10,518 nucleotides of DNA from Fibrobacteraceae bacterium (GTDB lineage Bacteria; Fibrobacterota; Fibrobacteria; Fibrobacterales; Fibrobacteraceae), in NCBI GenBank assembly GCA_023231365.1, contig JALNVO010000082.1, positions 1 to 10,518 of the forward strand, given 5' to 3'. Within the stretch, counting starts at the first letter, position 1; each line of letters begins with the position of its first letter. The notes below the pieces were generated by a model. It ran no database searches. It was not told the origin of the DNA and was given only the letters and a program-made list of their open reading frames with translations. Positions 1-6,897 of the stretch are shown here, piece after piece. A program made the translations under genes and the position numbers.

Positions 1-508
1 CGTAGAGTTCGCCATTTACAAAATTGCCCCAGCGCCCCCAGCTGTAGCCTAGCGGTACCGCTAGAAAGCCCAAATTGAGAGTTTCCCATACAGGAAGCTT
101 ATTCTTGCGCATTCCGATAATGCCAAAAAGAATTGCACCGATAAGACCTCCATGATAGGACATTCCCGAAATACCGACAAAGTAAAAACCCTGGAGCGGA
201 TCATAGCGGAAGGGCAGAATAATTTCCAGCGGGTTTGCAAGATAATGTGTTGGATTGTAAAAGAGTACATAACCAAGGCGCGCACCGATGAGGATACCAG
301 CAATGACCCAAGTAACGAAGCTATCCATTTGCTCCTTGGCGATGCCGACTTTTTCCTTGAGATTGGTCTTCCAAATTACCGCGTAACACGTGGCAAAAGC
401 AAAGAGGTACATAAGGCCGTACCAACGAACAGGGAAACTTCCAATTTGTATGGCCGTGCCATCGAAGTAAGTAGGAATCAAGTTCCACCAAGAAAAATTC
501 AACATCAT
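1..508 (-). CDS. lgt: Prolipoprotein diacylglyceryl transferase, partial (C-terminus outside window)
   Basis: Lgt moves the diacylglyceryl group of phosphatidylglycerol onto the lipobox cysteine of prolipoproteins, the first step of lipoprotein maturation in the inner membrane. The 169 residues present read as Lgt throughout: an HWYGLMY-like segment (RWYGLMYLF, Tyr30), GARLGYVLFYNP (75-86), MSYHGGLIG (116-124) and GRWGNFVNGEL (158-168). His119, Arg159 and Glu167 line up with the essential His103, Arg143 and Glu151 of E. coli Lgt. Between the YNP motif and the HGG motif the protein is longer than E. coli Lgt, an insertion around residues 99-113. The start is the ATG at 508; its first bases form ATGA with the stop of the upstream transpeptidase gene, and an AAGGGA ribosome site lies about 8 bases before it. 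A second ATG follows directly and could also serve. About 100 C-terminal residues are missing because the window ends. Identification is secure. Confidence 0.96.
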   Translation of the reverse strand, partial: MMLNFSWWNLIPTYFDGTAIQIGSFPVRWYGLMYLFAFATCYAVIWKTNLKEKVGIAKEQMDSFVTWVIAGILIGARLGYVLFYNPTHYLANPLEIILPFRYDPLQGFYFVGISGMSYHGGLIGAILFGIIGMRKNKLPVWETLNLGFLAVPLGYSWGRWGNFVNGELY

Positions 509-1740
509 TTGTCATTCCCTTTAATAGACAAGTTTTCTCTAGCCCAATAATTAATTAAAATAGCAGCAACAAGTGAGGCCGCTTGTGAACGAATCTCTCC
601 GTGAGCCTGCATAACGACTATCACGATCGCCTTGGAGGGGTCGATTTTGCCCTGGGCAAAGCCCATAAACCAATCGTAGCGACCTTTGGGATTATCTCCA
701 TCAAGCGACCCTGTTTTTCCTCCAATATCGAGATCGTCTAGAAATCTTCGGGAAATGTTCCGCGTTGACATTATATGCCGACGAGATGTTCCCTTAATAG
801 CTGTAGTAAGCATCGCTTCGCGGACACCCAAATAGGTGCTGTTAGAAAACTTTGAATCAGGGAGGTCTATCCTTTCTGTGGGAGCGTACCCGTAAGCGCC
901 GTTCTTTTCAAAAGGAATTTCGAGGGGTTTCTTTTCGACTATTGAGCGGACAATGGCTGCGGCCTGGAGTGGCGATAAAGTCGTGCTTTTTGTGAATCCG
1001 CTCGCCACTTCGGCAAGTCCGTACCCGGTATCCGGAGGTTCGTAGGAGCTCCGGTCCGGAATACCGTCCGGGAAGTCTCGATTGAATCCGAATTTATAGG
1101 CCGCATTTTTAAGACGCTTAACTCCGAGGTTCATACCGATGATAGCCATTGGAGGGTTATAGGATTTGCCATAAGCCATGTGAAGCGGAATTGTTTCACC
1201 GTGATAGTTCTGCGGTACGCGGATTTGATTCTTATAAAGTGTGTGTGCTCCGCCGATAAGGGGTATTTCGGAATCAACAGAATAGCGGTTGGATTCAAAT
1301 GCCGCGGCAATCGTCACGGTTTTTGCAAGCGATGCCGCAGGAAACGTTGCTTGGGAAAGATAATCTGGAGAATTTTGTACAGCGCTGTCCCGGCGCTCTC
1401 CCCAAGCGAGAATTTCATTTGTCTTGGCATCGACAGCAAGGAACAACGCATTGTCCGGGTGGTATCTGCGGAGCATATTGTCCATCAAATGCGCAAGCCC
1501 GGTATCCTTTTGCGCGTAAACATGAGCAAGGTCGATCTTTTCTTGTTGCAGAATGAGATTTTCTTCGTATTCTCGCTGGGGAAGAGAGTCTTCAATATCT
1601 TCTTTGGCAGAAGGGATGGCCTTGGAATCGCCATTGCCGAAAGCACAACGAGAACATTGCACTATGAGTAGTAGCGCCAAAATAATTAAAAGGGTCCTAT
1701 TGAAAAGACGCCATTTACGAGGAAGCGGTTTAGGGATCAT
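505..1740 (-). CDS. Penicillin-binding transpeptidase-domain protein (membrane-anchored)
   Basis: A 411-residue serine acyl-transferase of the penicillin-binding protein type, predicted to cross-link peptidoglycan peptides in the periplasm. All three family motifs are present and correctly spaced: SLAK at 137-140 (catalytic Ser137), SYN at 193-195 and KTG at 342-344. GRYDWFMGFA, just after KTG, is typical of class B transpeptidases. The N-terminus is basic followed by a hydrophobic segment (about 17-27), giving a membrane anchor; a cysteine follows (IVQC, Cys29), but Gln at -1 makes a normal lipobox doubtful. There is no glycosyltransferase domain and little room for a dimerisation domain, so it is smaller than FtsI or MrdA. 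The ATG overlaps the orn stop by 4 bases; an AAGGG run abuts the ATG with no spacing, so translation probably depends on coupling to orn. Which specific PBP it replaces or supports cannot be told from sequence. Confidence 0.9.
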   Translation of the reverse strand: MIPKPLPRKWRLFNRTLLIILALLLIVQCSRCAFGNGDSKAIPSAKEDIEDSLPQREYEENLILQQEKIDLAHVYAQKDTGLAHLMDNMLRRYHPDNALFLAVDAKTNEILAWGERRDSAVQNSPDYLSQATFPAASLAKTVTIAAAFESNRYSVDSEIPLIGGAHTLYKNQIRVPQNYHGETIPLHMAYGKSYNPPMAIIGMNLGVKRLKNAAYKFGFNRDFPDGIPDRSSYEPPDTGYGLAEVASGFTKSTTLSPLQAAAIVRSIVEKKPLEIPFEKNGAYGYAPTERIDLPDSKFSNSTYLGVREAMLTTAIKGTSRRHIMSTRNISRRFLDDLDIGGKTGSLDGDNPKGRYDWFMGFAQGKIDPSKAIVIVVMQAHGEIRSQAASLVAAILINYWARENLSIKGNDK

Positions 1741-2303
1741 CCCTTTTTATTTGGAGCCAGGTGAAAAATTGTTTTTTTATAGTATTCCAATTCGGCGATA
1801 CTTTCGCGAATGTCGTCCAACGCTTGATGGCGTTCCTGCTTTTCAAATTCAGGCAGATTCGGGAACCAGCGGAAGGCTAGCTCCTTTACGCTTGTCACGT
1901 CAATACTCCGGTAGCAAAGCCAATTGGAAATTTTGGGCATATACTTATAAAGGAAACGGCGGTCCTGCGTTATTGAATTGCCGCACAATAAATTTTTGCG
2001 TTCGAATGTGTACTTCTTGATAAACTCAAGAGTGAGGGCCTCCGCATCCGCGCAGGAGTATGCCGAATGGCGAACCCGGTCTACCAGTCCGCTTTGTGTG
2101 TGATGCCGCGTATTCCAGTCGTCCATACTATTCAAGATGTTGCCGTTCTGATGAACCGCGAGTACCGGTCCTTCTTCCATAATTTCCAAATTCGGCCCGG
2201 TGACGATCGTCGCTATTTCAAGAATGACATCGCGCTCCGGTTCGAGGCCGGACATCTCAAGATCTATCCAAACAAGGTTAGGTGCAGTTTTGTTTTGAAT
2301 CAT
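1737..2303 (-). CDS. orn: Oligoribonuclease (DEDDh 3'-5' exoribonuclease)
   Basis: Orn degrades the di- to penta-ribonucleotides left by other RNases, including pGpG from cyclic-di-GMP breakdown. The 188-residue protein matches the E. coli enzyme (181 residues) along its whole length: WIDLEMSGL near the N-terminus with Asp14 and Glu16, CGNSITQDRRFLYKYMP with Asp114, and HQALDDIRES with His159 and Asp164, completing the DEDDh set. The start is the ATG at 2303, placing the first motif 12 residues in as usual; no clear Shine-Dalgarno precedes it, although TATAAA about 25 bases upstream on this strand could be a -10 element. It is the first gene of the orn-transpeptidase-lgt cluster and overlaps the next gene by ATGA. 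The link to cell-wall genes is probably only operon history. Identification is secure. Confidence 0.96.
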   Translation of the reverse strand: MIQNKTAPNLVWIDLEMSGLEPERDVILEIATIVTGPNLEIMEEGPVLAVHQNGNILNSMDDWNTRHHTQSGLVDRVRHSAYSCADAEALTLEFIKKYTFERKNLLCGNSITQDRRFLYKYMPKISNWLCYRSIDVTSVKELAFRWFPNLPEFEKQERHQALDDIRESIAELEYYKKTIFHLAPNKKG

Positions 2304-2437
2304 AGTGTTCGTTTGAATTTATAAATTTGGCGCAGCTGAGTTCCAGCTGGCCGTTCCCAAAAACCGTTTTTGAACAACGTTTTAAGAACCCGAACCGATT
2401 TTTAGAAACGGCCTTCTTTAACATAAGGATACTAGTT
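2304..2437. promoter_or_regulatory. Divergent orn / fabF spacer with dyad and direct repeat
   Basis: This spacer must hold the promoters of orn (minus) and fabF (plus). Two patterns stand out. First, a dyad at 2353-2375: GTT, a CC bulge, CAAAAAC, a central C, then GTTTTTG and AAC. Second, an imperfect direct repeat, AACCGTTTTTGAACAACG at 2362-2379 and AACCGATTTTTAGAAACG at 2393-2410, with starts 31 bases apart (about three helical turns). Both lie on the fabF side, 28-85 bases before its ATG. They could be an operator for a fatty-acid regulator, but the sequence does not resemble the FapR, FabT or FadR sites I know. No convincing -35/-10 pair is visible for fabF. Confidence 0.35.
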
Positions 2438-3673
2438 ATGGAAGAAGTTGTCATCACAGGTATGGGTTGCGTCAGTTCTCTCGGTAATTCCCCTGATGAA
2501 CTCTGGTCAAACCTTCTCGCCGGCAAATCTGGCGTATCAAACATCATCCGCTTTGATACAGAAGCATATGCCGTTCACTTTGCTTCCGAGATTAAAATAT
2601 TCGATGCCTCCCCGTATTATAACGAACGCGATGCTAAACGCTATTCCCGTTGCATCCAGTACGGGGTACACGCAGCAGAAACAGCTTTAAAAAATGCCGG
2701 CATTAGCGATCCAAAGTCTGTGGATGTAACCCGCGCAGGAGTAATGATCACGTCAGGCATTGGCGGAATGGACACTTATTATGAGACTTCTGTTGCGCTT
2801 GGTACTCGTGGCCCGCGCCGCGTTTCTCCATTCTTTATTCCAATGTCCATCGTGAATATGGTCCCGGGAGAAGTAGCAATCCGGTTAGGTTGGATGGGAC
2901 CGAACTGGGCTCCGGTATCTGCTTGTGCTTCTTCTAACCACTCCATTATCTCTGCTATGGACCAGATCCGCTTGGGCAGAGCAGACATCATGCTCGCAGG
3001 CGGTGCGGAAGAAGCCGTTTGCCCGGTAGGACTTTCCGGCTTTGCTTCTATGAAGGCTCTTTCTCTCCGCAATGATGCTCCGGAAAAAGCTTCCCGTCCA
3101 TTCGATGCGGACCGCGATGGTTTTGTTCTCGGCGAAGGTGCTGGAGTGCTCGTACTCGAAAGCCTTTCTCACGCGCAAAAGCGCGGTGCAAAAATTCTTG
3201 CCCGCGTGGCCGGTGCTGGCGTTTCTGCAGATGCTTACCACATTTCCGCTCCCCGCGAAGACGGCCTCGGCGTAGATCTCGCTATCCAAATGGCTGTCAA
3301 AAGCGCCGGCATTGATATTCAGGACATCGATTACGTGAACACACATGGAACTTCCACGTCGCGCGGCGACCTTGCTGAATGCAAGGCCCTCTACAAGGCA
3401 TTCGGCGGCAAGACGGACAAAGTAAAGATCAATTCAACTAAATCAATGACGGGTCACATGCTCGGCTCCGCTTCTGCCGTGGAAGCAATCGTTACGATTG
3501 AATCCATCCTCCATTCCAAGATTCACGCGACGATCAACGTAGAGAACAAGGATCCAGAAATCCATTTTGATGTCTGCGACAAGGGTCCTGTGAACCAAAA
3601 TATCCGCTATGCGATGTCCAACAGCTTCGGCTTTGGCGGTCATAACAGCGTCGTTATTTTGGCAAAGGACTAA
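2438..3673 (+). CDS. fabF: Beta-ketoacyl-ACP synthase II (KAS II)
   Basis: Condenses malonyl-ACP with a growing acyl-ACP in the cytoplasmic type II fatty acid synthesis cycle. The 411-residue thiolase-fold protein opens with EEVVITGMGCVSSLG and has the catalytic triad at exactly the E. coli FabF positions: Cys163 in SACASSNHS, His303 in NTHGTSTSRGD and His340 in KSMTGHMLGSASA. The conserved FGFGGHN loop is near the end. The frame is open further upstream (an ATG at 2327), but the start at 2438 is chosen because the family begins here and an AAGGAT ribosome site sits 7 bases before it. A small oddity is SS where ACxSG is usual after the nucleophile. No acpP or fabG lies next to it in this window, although those genes often accompany fabF. 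The following exported protein is only 3 bases downstream. Confidence 0.95.
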   Translation: MEEVVITGMGCVSSLGNSPDELWSNLLAGKSGVSNIIRFDTEAYAVHFASEIKIFDASPYYNERDAKRYSRCIQYGVHAAETALKNAGISDPKSVDVTRAGVMITSGIGGMDTYYETSVALGTRGPRRVSPFFIPMSIVNMVPGEVAIRLGWMGPNWAPVSACASSNHSIISAMDQIRLGRADIMLAGGAEEAVCPVGLSGFASMKALSLRNDAPEKASRPFDADRDGFVLGEGAGVLVLESLSHAQKRGAKILARVAGAGVSADAYHISAPREDGLGVDLAIQMAVKSAGIDIQDIDYVNTHGTSTSRGDLAECKALYKAFGGKTDKVKINSTKSMTGHMLGSASAVEAIVTIESILHSKIHATINVENKDPEIHFDVCDKGPVNQNIRYAMSNSFGFGGHNSVVILAKD

Positions 3674-3676
3674 CAT

Positions 3677-4657
3677 TTGTCCAAATACATCAAGTCCTGC
3701 GGCATTCTGCTGTTCTTGGCGACATTTCTCTTTGCGGAAGGCGCCCAGAATGGGGCTGTGCCAGGGCCCGAAAATCAGAAGGCGTCGTACGATTCATCAT
3801 CGTCGGCGCCTTCTTTTCGCGATATAAATTTGGACTACCGGAGCGAAGATCCCTTTGCGGATACAGCTCAACATTTTTCGCCGCTGCGCTTTACAGGCGT
3901 TGCTTCTTTGACGGCAGGAGCTTTTGGTGCGGCATACATATTGGTTTTTGAAAAAGGATGGTGGGACAACGAAAGCTCTCATTTCCACTTTGAAAACGAT
4001 TTTGAATATGCAAAGAATCTGGATAAAGCAGGGCACTTCTTTGCCGGCGTTCTTTTCTCCGAAGGATTCTACCAAGGCTATTACTGGGCCGGACTTTCGG
4101 AACTCCAATCTTATATATTTGCCGGAATTTCGGCTTCGCTCACCCACGTGGCGATAGATGTAAAAGACGGCTTTGCTCCTGAATGGGGGTTTAGCATTTT
4201 TGATGTTCTTTCGGGAAGCACCGGCGGTTGGTATCCGATGGCCAAGCGCTACATTCCCGCATTCAATTATTTTGATGTCAAGTGGAGCTATTGGATCAAT
4301 AGCCGAGCCTATTACCGCCAGAGCGATACAGGCGTATTTACAGATGATTATTGCAACGAAACGTTCTGGCTCTCGCTGAAAATACACCGGATGCTTCCAC
4401 GCAGAGCCCGTCCATATTGGCCGGAATGGCTAGCCCTTGCAGGCGGTTGGAGCATTGACGAAGGCGTGTTCGAGGGCAAAAAGGGCAAGTACGAATTCTA
4501 CATAGCGCTAGACTATGATATGGAAGGCATCTTTAAACCCAAAGAACGCTGGGCCCGCAACTTGGTGCGGTTCGCAAACTATTTCAAGCTCCCGGCTCCG
4601 ACGATTCAAGTCTACCCCGAGACAAAATTCTTCCTGCTGTACCCGATTAAGTTCTAA
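3677..4657 (+). CDS. Exported DUF2279-like protein, TTG start
   Basis: A 326-residue protein of unknown biochemical role. It starts with a basic end and hydrophobic core (residues 3-20, LFA/E as a likely signal peptidase site), so it is exported. The central part, NLDKAGHFFAG (114-124) through KDGFAPEWGFSIFDVLSG (163-180), resembles the DUF2279 / YfiM-type periplasmic family, whose hallmark is DKAGH followed by a DGF.xEWG.S..D segment. A tyrosine- and tryptophan-rich C-terminal half (to LLYPIKF) alternates polar and apolar residues and may form beta strands at the outer membrane. The start is TTG at 3677: AAAGGA, inside the last codons of fabF, lies 7 bases upstream and no ATG precedes the signal peptide. 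The 3-base gap to fabF implies co-transcription. Family assignment is fairly good; the function is not known to me. Confidence 0.8.
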   Translation: MSKYIKSCGILLFLATFLFAEGAQNGAVPGPENQKASYDSSSSAPSFRDINLDYRSEDPFADTAQHFSPLRFTGVASLTAGAFGAAYILVFEKGWWDNESSHFHFENDFEYAKNLDKAGHFFAGVLFSEGFYQGYYWAGLSELQSYIFAGISASLTHVAIDVKDGFAPEWGFSIFDVLSGSTGGWYPMAKRYIPAFNYFDVKWSYWINSRAYYRQSDTGVFTDDYCNETFWLSLKIHRMLPRRARPYWPEWLALAGGWSIDEGVFEGKKGKYEFYIALDYDMEGIFKPKERWARNLVRFANYFKLPAPTIQVYPETKFFLLYPIKF

Positions 4658-4741
4658 GGTTAACACGAAGAATTCACTGACATTAAATTTTTCAAAAAAT
4701 TTGCCGGTTTAAGATGCATCACACTAGTGAACCCGCAAAGT

Positions 4742-4802
4742 TCTAGTTGTGCTACACTTGCGACAAGTCGCTTCAAGCCCAAGAACACCGACAACTTCTA
4801 GA
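4742..4802. repeat. Nested inverted repeat
   Basis: Outer arms TCTAGTTGT (4742-4750) and ACAACTTCTAGA (4791-4802) pair except for a 3-base bulge. Nested inside is CTT-GCGA-CAAG-TCGC-TTC-AAG (4757-4777), a 7-pair stem with a 3-base bulge. Read on the minus strand the inner loop is CTTG, the same tetraloop as in the array at the right end, but the flanking motifs of that array are absent. Confidence 0.4.
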
Positions 4803-4821
4803 CCTTTTCATTTTAAGAAAC

Positions 4822-4852
4822 ATCGTTATGTATTATGGCGATATATAACGAT
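4822..4852. repeat. 12-pair inverted repeat, 7-base spacer
   Basis: ATCGTTATGTAT (4822-4833) and ATATATAACGAT (4841-4852) are complementary over 12 positions with a single G-T pair, around the spacer TATGGCG. It may be a protein-binding dyad or an RNA hairpin; the one G-T pair is tolerated only in plus-strand RNA. Confidence 0.5.
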
Positions 4853-4961
4853 AACAGAAAGATGCTCATTTCTATCATCTCCCCACAAAAAACGAAAAAT
4901 TCATGCTATACAAAGAAATACACTGAAAAAAAAGCGCTGACTAGTGGGATGTAATCGGATG

Positions 4962-5005
4962 TTTCAAGGAACCCTGTCGCCGTCTTCGCACCGCGTTTCT
5001 TGAAA
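4962..5005 (+). repeat. 11-pair hairpin with GC-rich 22-base loop
   Basis: TTTCAAGGAAC (4962-4972) pairs with GTTTCTTGAAA (4995-5005): ten Watson-Crick pairs and one G-U if read as plus-strand RNA. The 22-base loop is much richer in G and C than the flanks. No T-run follows on either strand, so it does not look like an intrinsic terminator. It could belong to a small RNA or an untranslated region. Confidence 0.45.
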
Positions 5006-5156
5006 AACAAAATTTTATCTACAAGCGGAAGCTCCCATTCCTACATCGTTAGGCGACTCGGGAATCGCAGAAATCCAATTTTTCGCTAGGTCTTACTGAG
5101 ATTTTCTTTCCCAAACCAAGTCAGCCAATACCTATCTTAAACAAAAAAAACAGAAA

Positions 5157-6044
5157 TCAATCTTTTGGCCGGTTATAAAAGCGCCCGCTCAATTGGCCCG
5201 TCTTGATGACGTTCAAAAATACGTTGGGGTCCGCTTTTCGTATAGCGCGCACTACGGAGTATTCCTCTGCCGCAGAAATTACAGAATAGAGCATCTTCCG
5301 TTCCTTGCCTTGATAGCAGCCCGTGCCGTGAAAAAGCGTTGCATCATGATTTGTAACTTGGTGAATTTTCTTATAGACATCGTCCGGTTTATCCGTAATA
5401 ATCAGGAGCGTCGCCTTCTGATACTTTTTATAAAGGACAGTCATCGTCTGCGTGGAAGTAAATTGGAAAATAATCGAATACAGGGATTTGTCCCAACCGA
5501 AGAGAAGGCCTGCAGAAACAAGGACAGCAGCGTTAAACGCGAGAATATAATTCCAAGCATCCGCTCCGCTCCTCTCTGCAATAAAGATGGCGATAAAATC
5601 CGTTCCCCCGCTCGTGGCCCCGGCATGTAAACAAAGGCAAATAGCGGTTGCGCACAAAAGGCCACCAAAAATAGCGGAAAGTAGCATATCGTCTGTGATG
5701 TGAAATGTTGGGAGCACATCCGTGAACACACCGGAAAGCAAGATCATTACACAGGAAAGGAGCGTGTATCTTTTGCCGATAAAGAAAAAGCTTGCAAAAG
5801 CCGGGATTCCATTCAAAATGACAAGCATCAGGGAAAATGGAATGCAAATGTTCCAAGAACGCTGAACAACCTCCTGTAAAAGGAGCGCAAGTCCGGTAAA
5901 ACCACCGGGAAAGAGTTTAGCAGACTTTGCGAACGCATTCAAATCAAGAGCCATTAAAAATGCAGCGACTATGATCATCAGTACGCGGACCGCGAGAAAT
6001 TGAGTCAGAGGACGCTTTGTAAAAGTCGGAATATTATGCGACAT
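5157..6044 (-). CDS. YitT family membrane protein (DUF161 + DUF2179)
   Basis: A 295-residue polytopic inner-membrane protein. Residues 17-200 are hydrophobic helices carrying two family signatures: PGGFTG (46-51) after the first helix and GATSGGTDF (142-150) before a later one. The C-terminal soluble part (about 212-287) fits DUF2179, with the GTGCYQGKERKMLYSVIS stretch and a closing DPNVFLNVIKTGQLSGRF. Members of this family are widespread; their transported substrate or role is mostly unknown, and I assign none. The frame extends to a TTG at 6083, but the ATG at 6044 is preferred because the extension (13 residues) is not part of the family; neither start has a good ribosome site. TGCTATATA, 9 bases before the ATG, resembles an extended -10, which would mean a very short leader. 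It stands alone, flanked by non-coding DNA on both sides. Confidence 0.88.
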   Translation of the reverse strand: MSHNIPTFTKRPLTQFLAVRVLMIIVAAFLMALDLNAFAKSAKLFPGGFTGLALLLQEVVQRSWNICIPFSLMLVILNGIPAFASFFFIGKRYTLLSCVMILLSGVFTDVLPTFHITDDMLLSAIFGGLLCATAICLCLHAGATSGGTDFIAIFIAERSGADAWNYILAFNAAVLVSAGLLFGWDKSLYSIIFQFTSTQTMTVLYKKYQKATLLIITDKPDDVYKKIHQVTNHDATLFHGTGCYQGKERKMLYSVISAAEEYSVVRAIRKADPNVFLNVIKTGQLSGRFYNRPKD

Positions 6045-6322
6045 ACCGTGTATATAGCAAATTTTTTCTAATCCCACATACAAAATAGATCTGCTTATTT
6101 AATGCAGCACTCTTCTGTGTTGGGGATTAGATTGCCCCACAATCAAAATTCGTGTTTCATACCGATGGCCTATTTTTAGACGTAAAAGTGCAAATTCTTT
6201 TATTTTCAAGTTTTTCACTTTTTCATAAAAATGAGCCTTTAAACATCGCTGCGGTCCAAAATAAAATTTCAAAATTTAGGATGTGAGAAAGCTTGTTTTT
6301 GAGCAAGACAAAAATTTCCGGA
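6045..6322. other. Non-coding upstream region of the yitT-like gene
   Basis: AT-rich, with no plausible gene on either strand. The only clear structure is a dyad at 6118-6141: GGGG (6122-6125) pairs with CCCC (6135-6138) across a 9-base loop, extended by TGT and ACA with one bulged T. It lies about 75-100 bases before the yitT-like ATG, so it could be a regulatory site or the end of another transcript. T-rich blocks follow at 6198-6228. Confidence 0.35.
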
Positions 6323-6550
6323 TCAAACCGGGTTCAGGGCAGCATCAGCCCCTTTCGCGATCCCTTCCACCATACTGTTTCCCCACCAATAACCCATCCG
6401 TCCACAGAAATCGAGTGCTATTGTCTCGTTTGGGGATATTTTGAAGAGATGGAATAACCGTAAATTATTTCGGACAGTATAATACAGGGAGAGGGGCATT
6501 TTGAATTTGAACCAAACTATGGAAAATTTAAGCTGATTTTGACGTTTCAT
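6323..6550 (-). CDS. Hypothetical 75-residue frame, possibly a gene remnant
   Basis: I do not recognise this protein. It has an ATG at 6550 but no ribosome site. The first half is AT-rich and basic; the second half is more GC-rich and reads plausibly as protein (CGRMGYWWGNSMVEGIAKG, then ending ADAALNPV). That contrast suggests the last 30-35 codons may be what is left of a longer gene whose 5' part has decayed. The stop codon sits in the loop of a short stem (CCGG at 6318-6321 and 6328-6331), followed on this strand by AAATTTTTG, which resembles a weak terminator. It may equally be chance. Confidence 0.25.
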   Translation of the reverse strand: MKRQNQLKFSIVWFKFKMPLSLYYTVRNNLRLFHLFKISPNETIALDFCGRMGYWWGNSMVEGIAKGADAALNPV

Positions 6551-6601
6551 TCACGGAAACCAGTTCTTTTGGACAGTAGTGTTTAAACATTTACCTCTCA
6601 A

Positions 6602-6772
6602 ATGCAATCGGAGATATATCCGGGAATCGAAGCATTGAAAAATTCTCATTCATCCAGAAGGCTAAGAATGCTCGAAGATTTGCAAAAAATCTATAGGGCA
6701 CAACATCGGAAAATGAATTTATACTTAGAAATGGCTGCTAAAGTCCAGGGTAAAACCGGCAAAAGATTTTAA
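6602..6772 (+). CDS. Hypothetical small ORF, 56 residues
   Basis: ATG at 6602 to TAA at 6770-6772. The product is hydrophilic and strongly basic, with a probable helix (RRLRMLEDLQKIYRAQHRK) and a GKTGKRF end; it has no cysteine, signal peptide or membrane segment. No ribosome site is visible, and a stop in the same frame lies 15 bases upstream, so it is not the tail of a longer open frame unless a frameshift has occurred. It could be a small gene or a fragment of a decayed one. No family is recognised. Confidence 0.3.
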   Translation: MQSEIYPGIEALKNSHSSRRLRMLEDLQKIYRAQHRKMNLYLEMAAKVQGKTGKRF

Positions 6773-6798
6773 GACAGCCTATAATTTATTACAAGCAT

Positions 6799-6897
6799 TT
6801 ATTTGATGACCGGAACGTTTAATTTTCCTTCAACAAACCCTGCATGAACTAATACACTTTCATTTCTCGAAGAAAGTACCTCATTATTTCTCGGCAT
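6799..6897 (-). CDS. Hypothetical short ORF within a 64-codon open frame
   Basis: The ATG at 6897 gives only 32 residues (MPRNNEVLSSRNES..., ending GKLNVPVIK), but the frame is open back to a stop at 6994-6996, 64 codons in all. The upstream codons also read smoothly (CNLKPEKSIFYPSVRCGT), so the true start could be the TTG at 6945, or the gene may be broken near the A7 run (minus strand, 6971-6977), where a one-base slip would change frame. No ribosome site and no recognised family. It is listed because the composition looks coding-like, not because expression is shown. Confidence 0.3.
   Translation of the reverse strand: MPRNNEVLSSRNESVLVHAGFVEGKLNVPVIK

Larger units (their letters stand above)
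4658..5156. other. Gene-free stretch with several inverted repeats
   Basis: Between the DUF2279-like gene and the 3' end of the yitT-like gene, which converge here, I see no credible coding frame: only short frames without ribosome sites. An AT-rich dyad (AAATTTTTC followed by AAAAAATTT, around 4686-4703) is the nearest thing to a terminator after the plus-strand pair, but it lacks a GC stem. On the minus strand a T8 run follows the yitT-like stop without a hairpin. Three stronger inverted repeats are listed separately. Confidence 0.6.

Noticed and set aside
152..550. 132-residue plus-strand ORF over lgt
   Set aside because: Lies antisense to lgt, whose conserved motifs are unmistakable; a shadow frame.
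2327..2437. N-terminal extension of FabF from the ATG at 2327
   Set aside because: The extension has no family similarity, lies in the divergent promoter region, and a good ribosome site precedes the ATG at 2438 where the family begins.
4686..4703. Intrinsic terminator after the DUF2279-like gene
   Set aside because: The dyad is made only of A and T with no GC stem, so it does not meet the usual terminator form.
4749..4940. 63-residue plus-strand ORF in the gene-free stretch
   Set aside because: Very basic, no ribosome site, overlaps inverted repeats; consistent with chance in non-coding DNA.
6045..6083. TTG start for the YitT-like protein at 6083
   Set aside because: It adds 13 residues not typical of the family and has no ribosome site; the ATG at 6044 is simpler.
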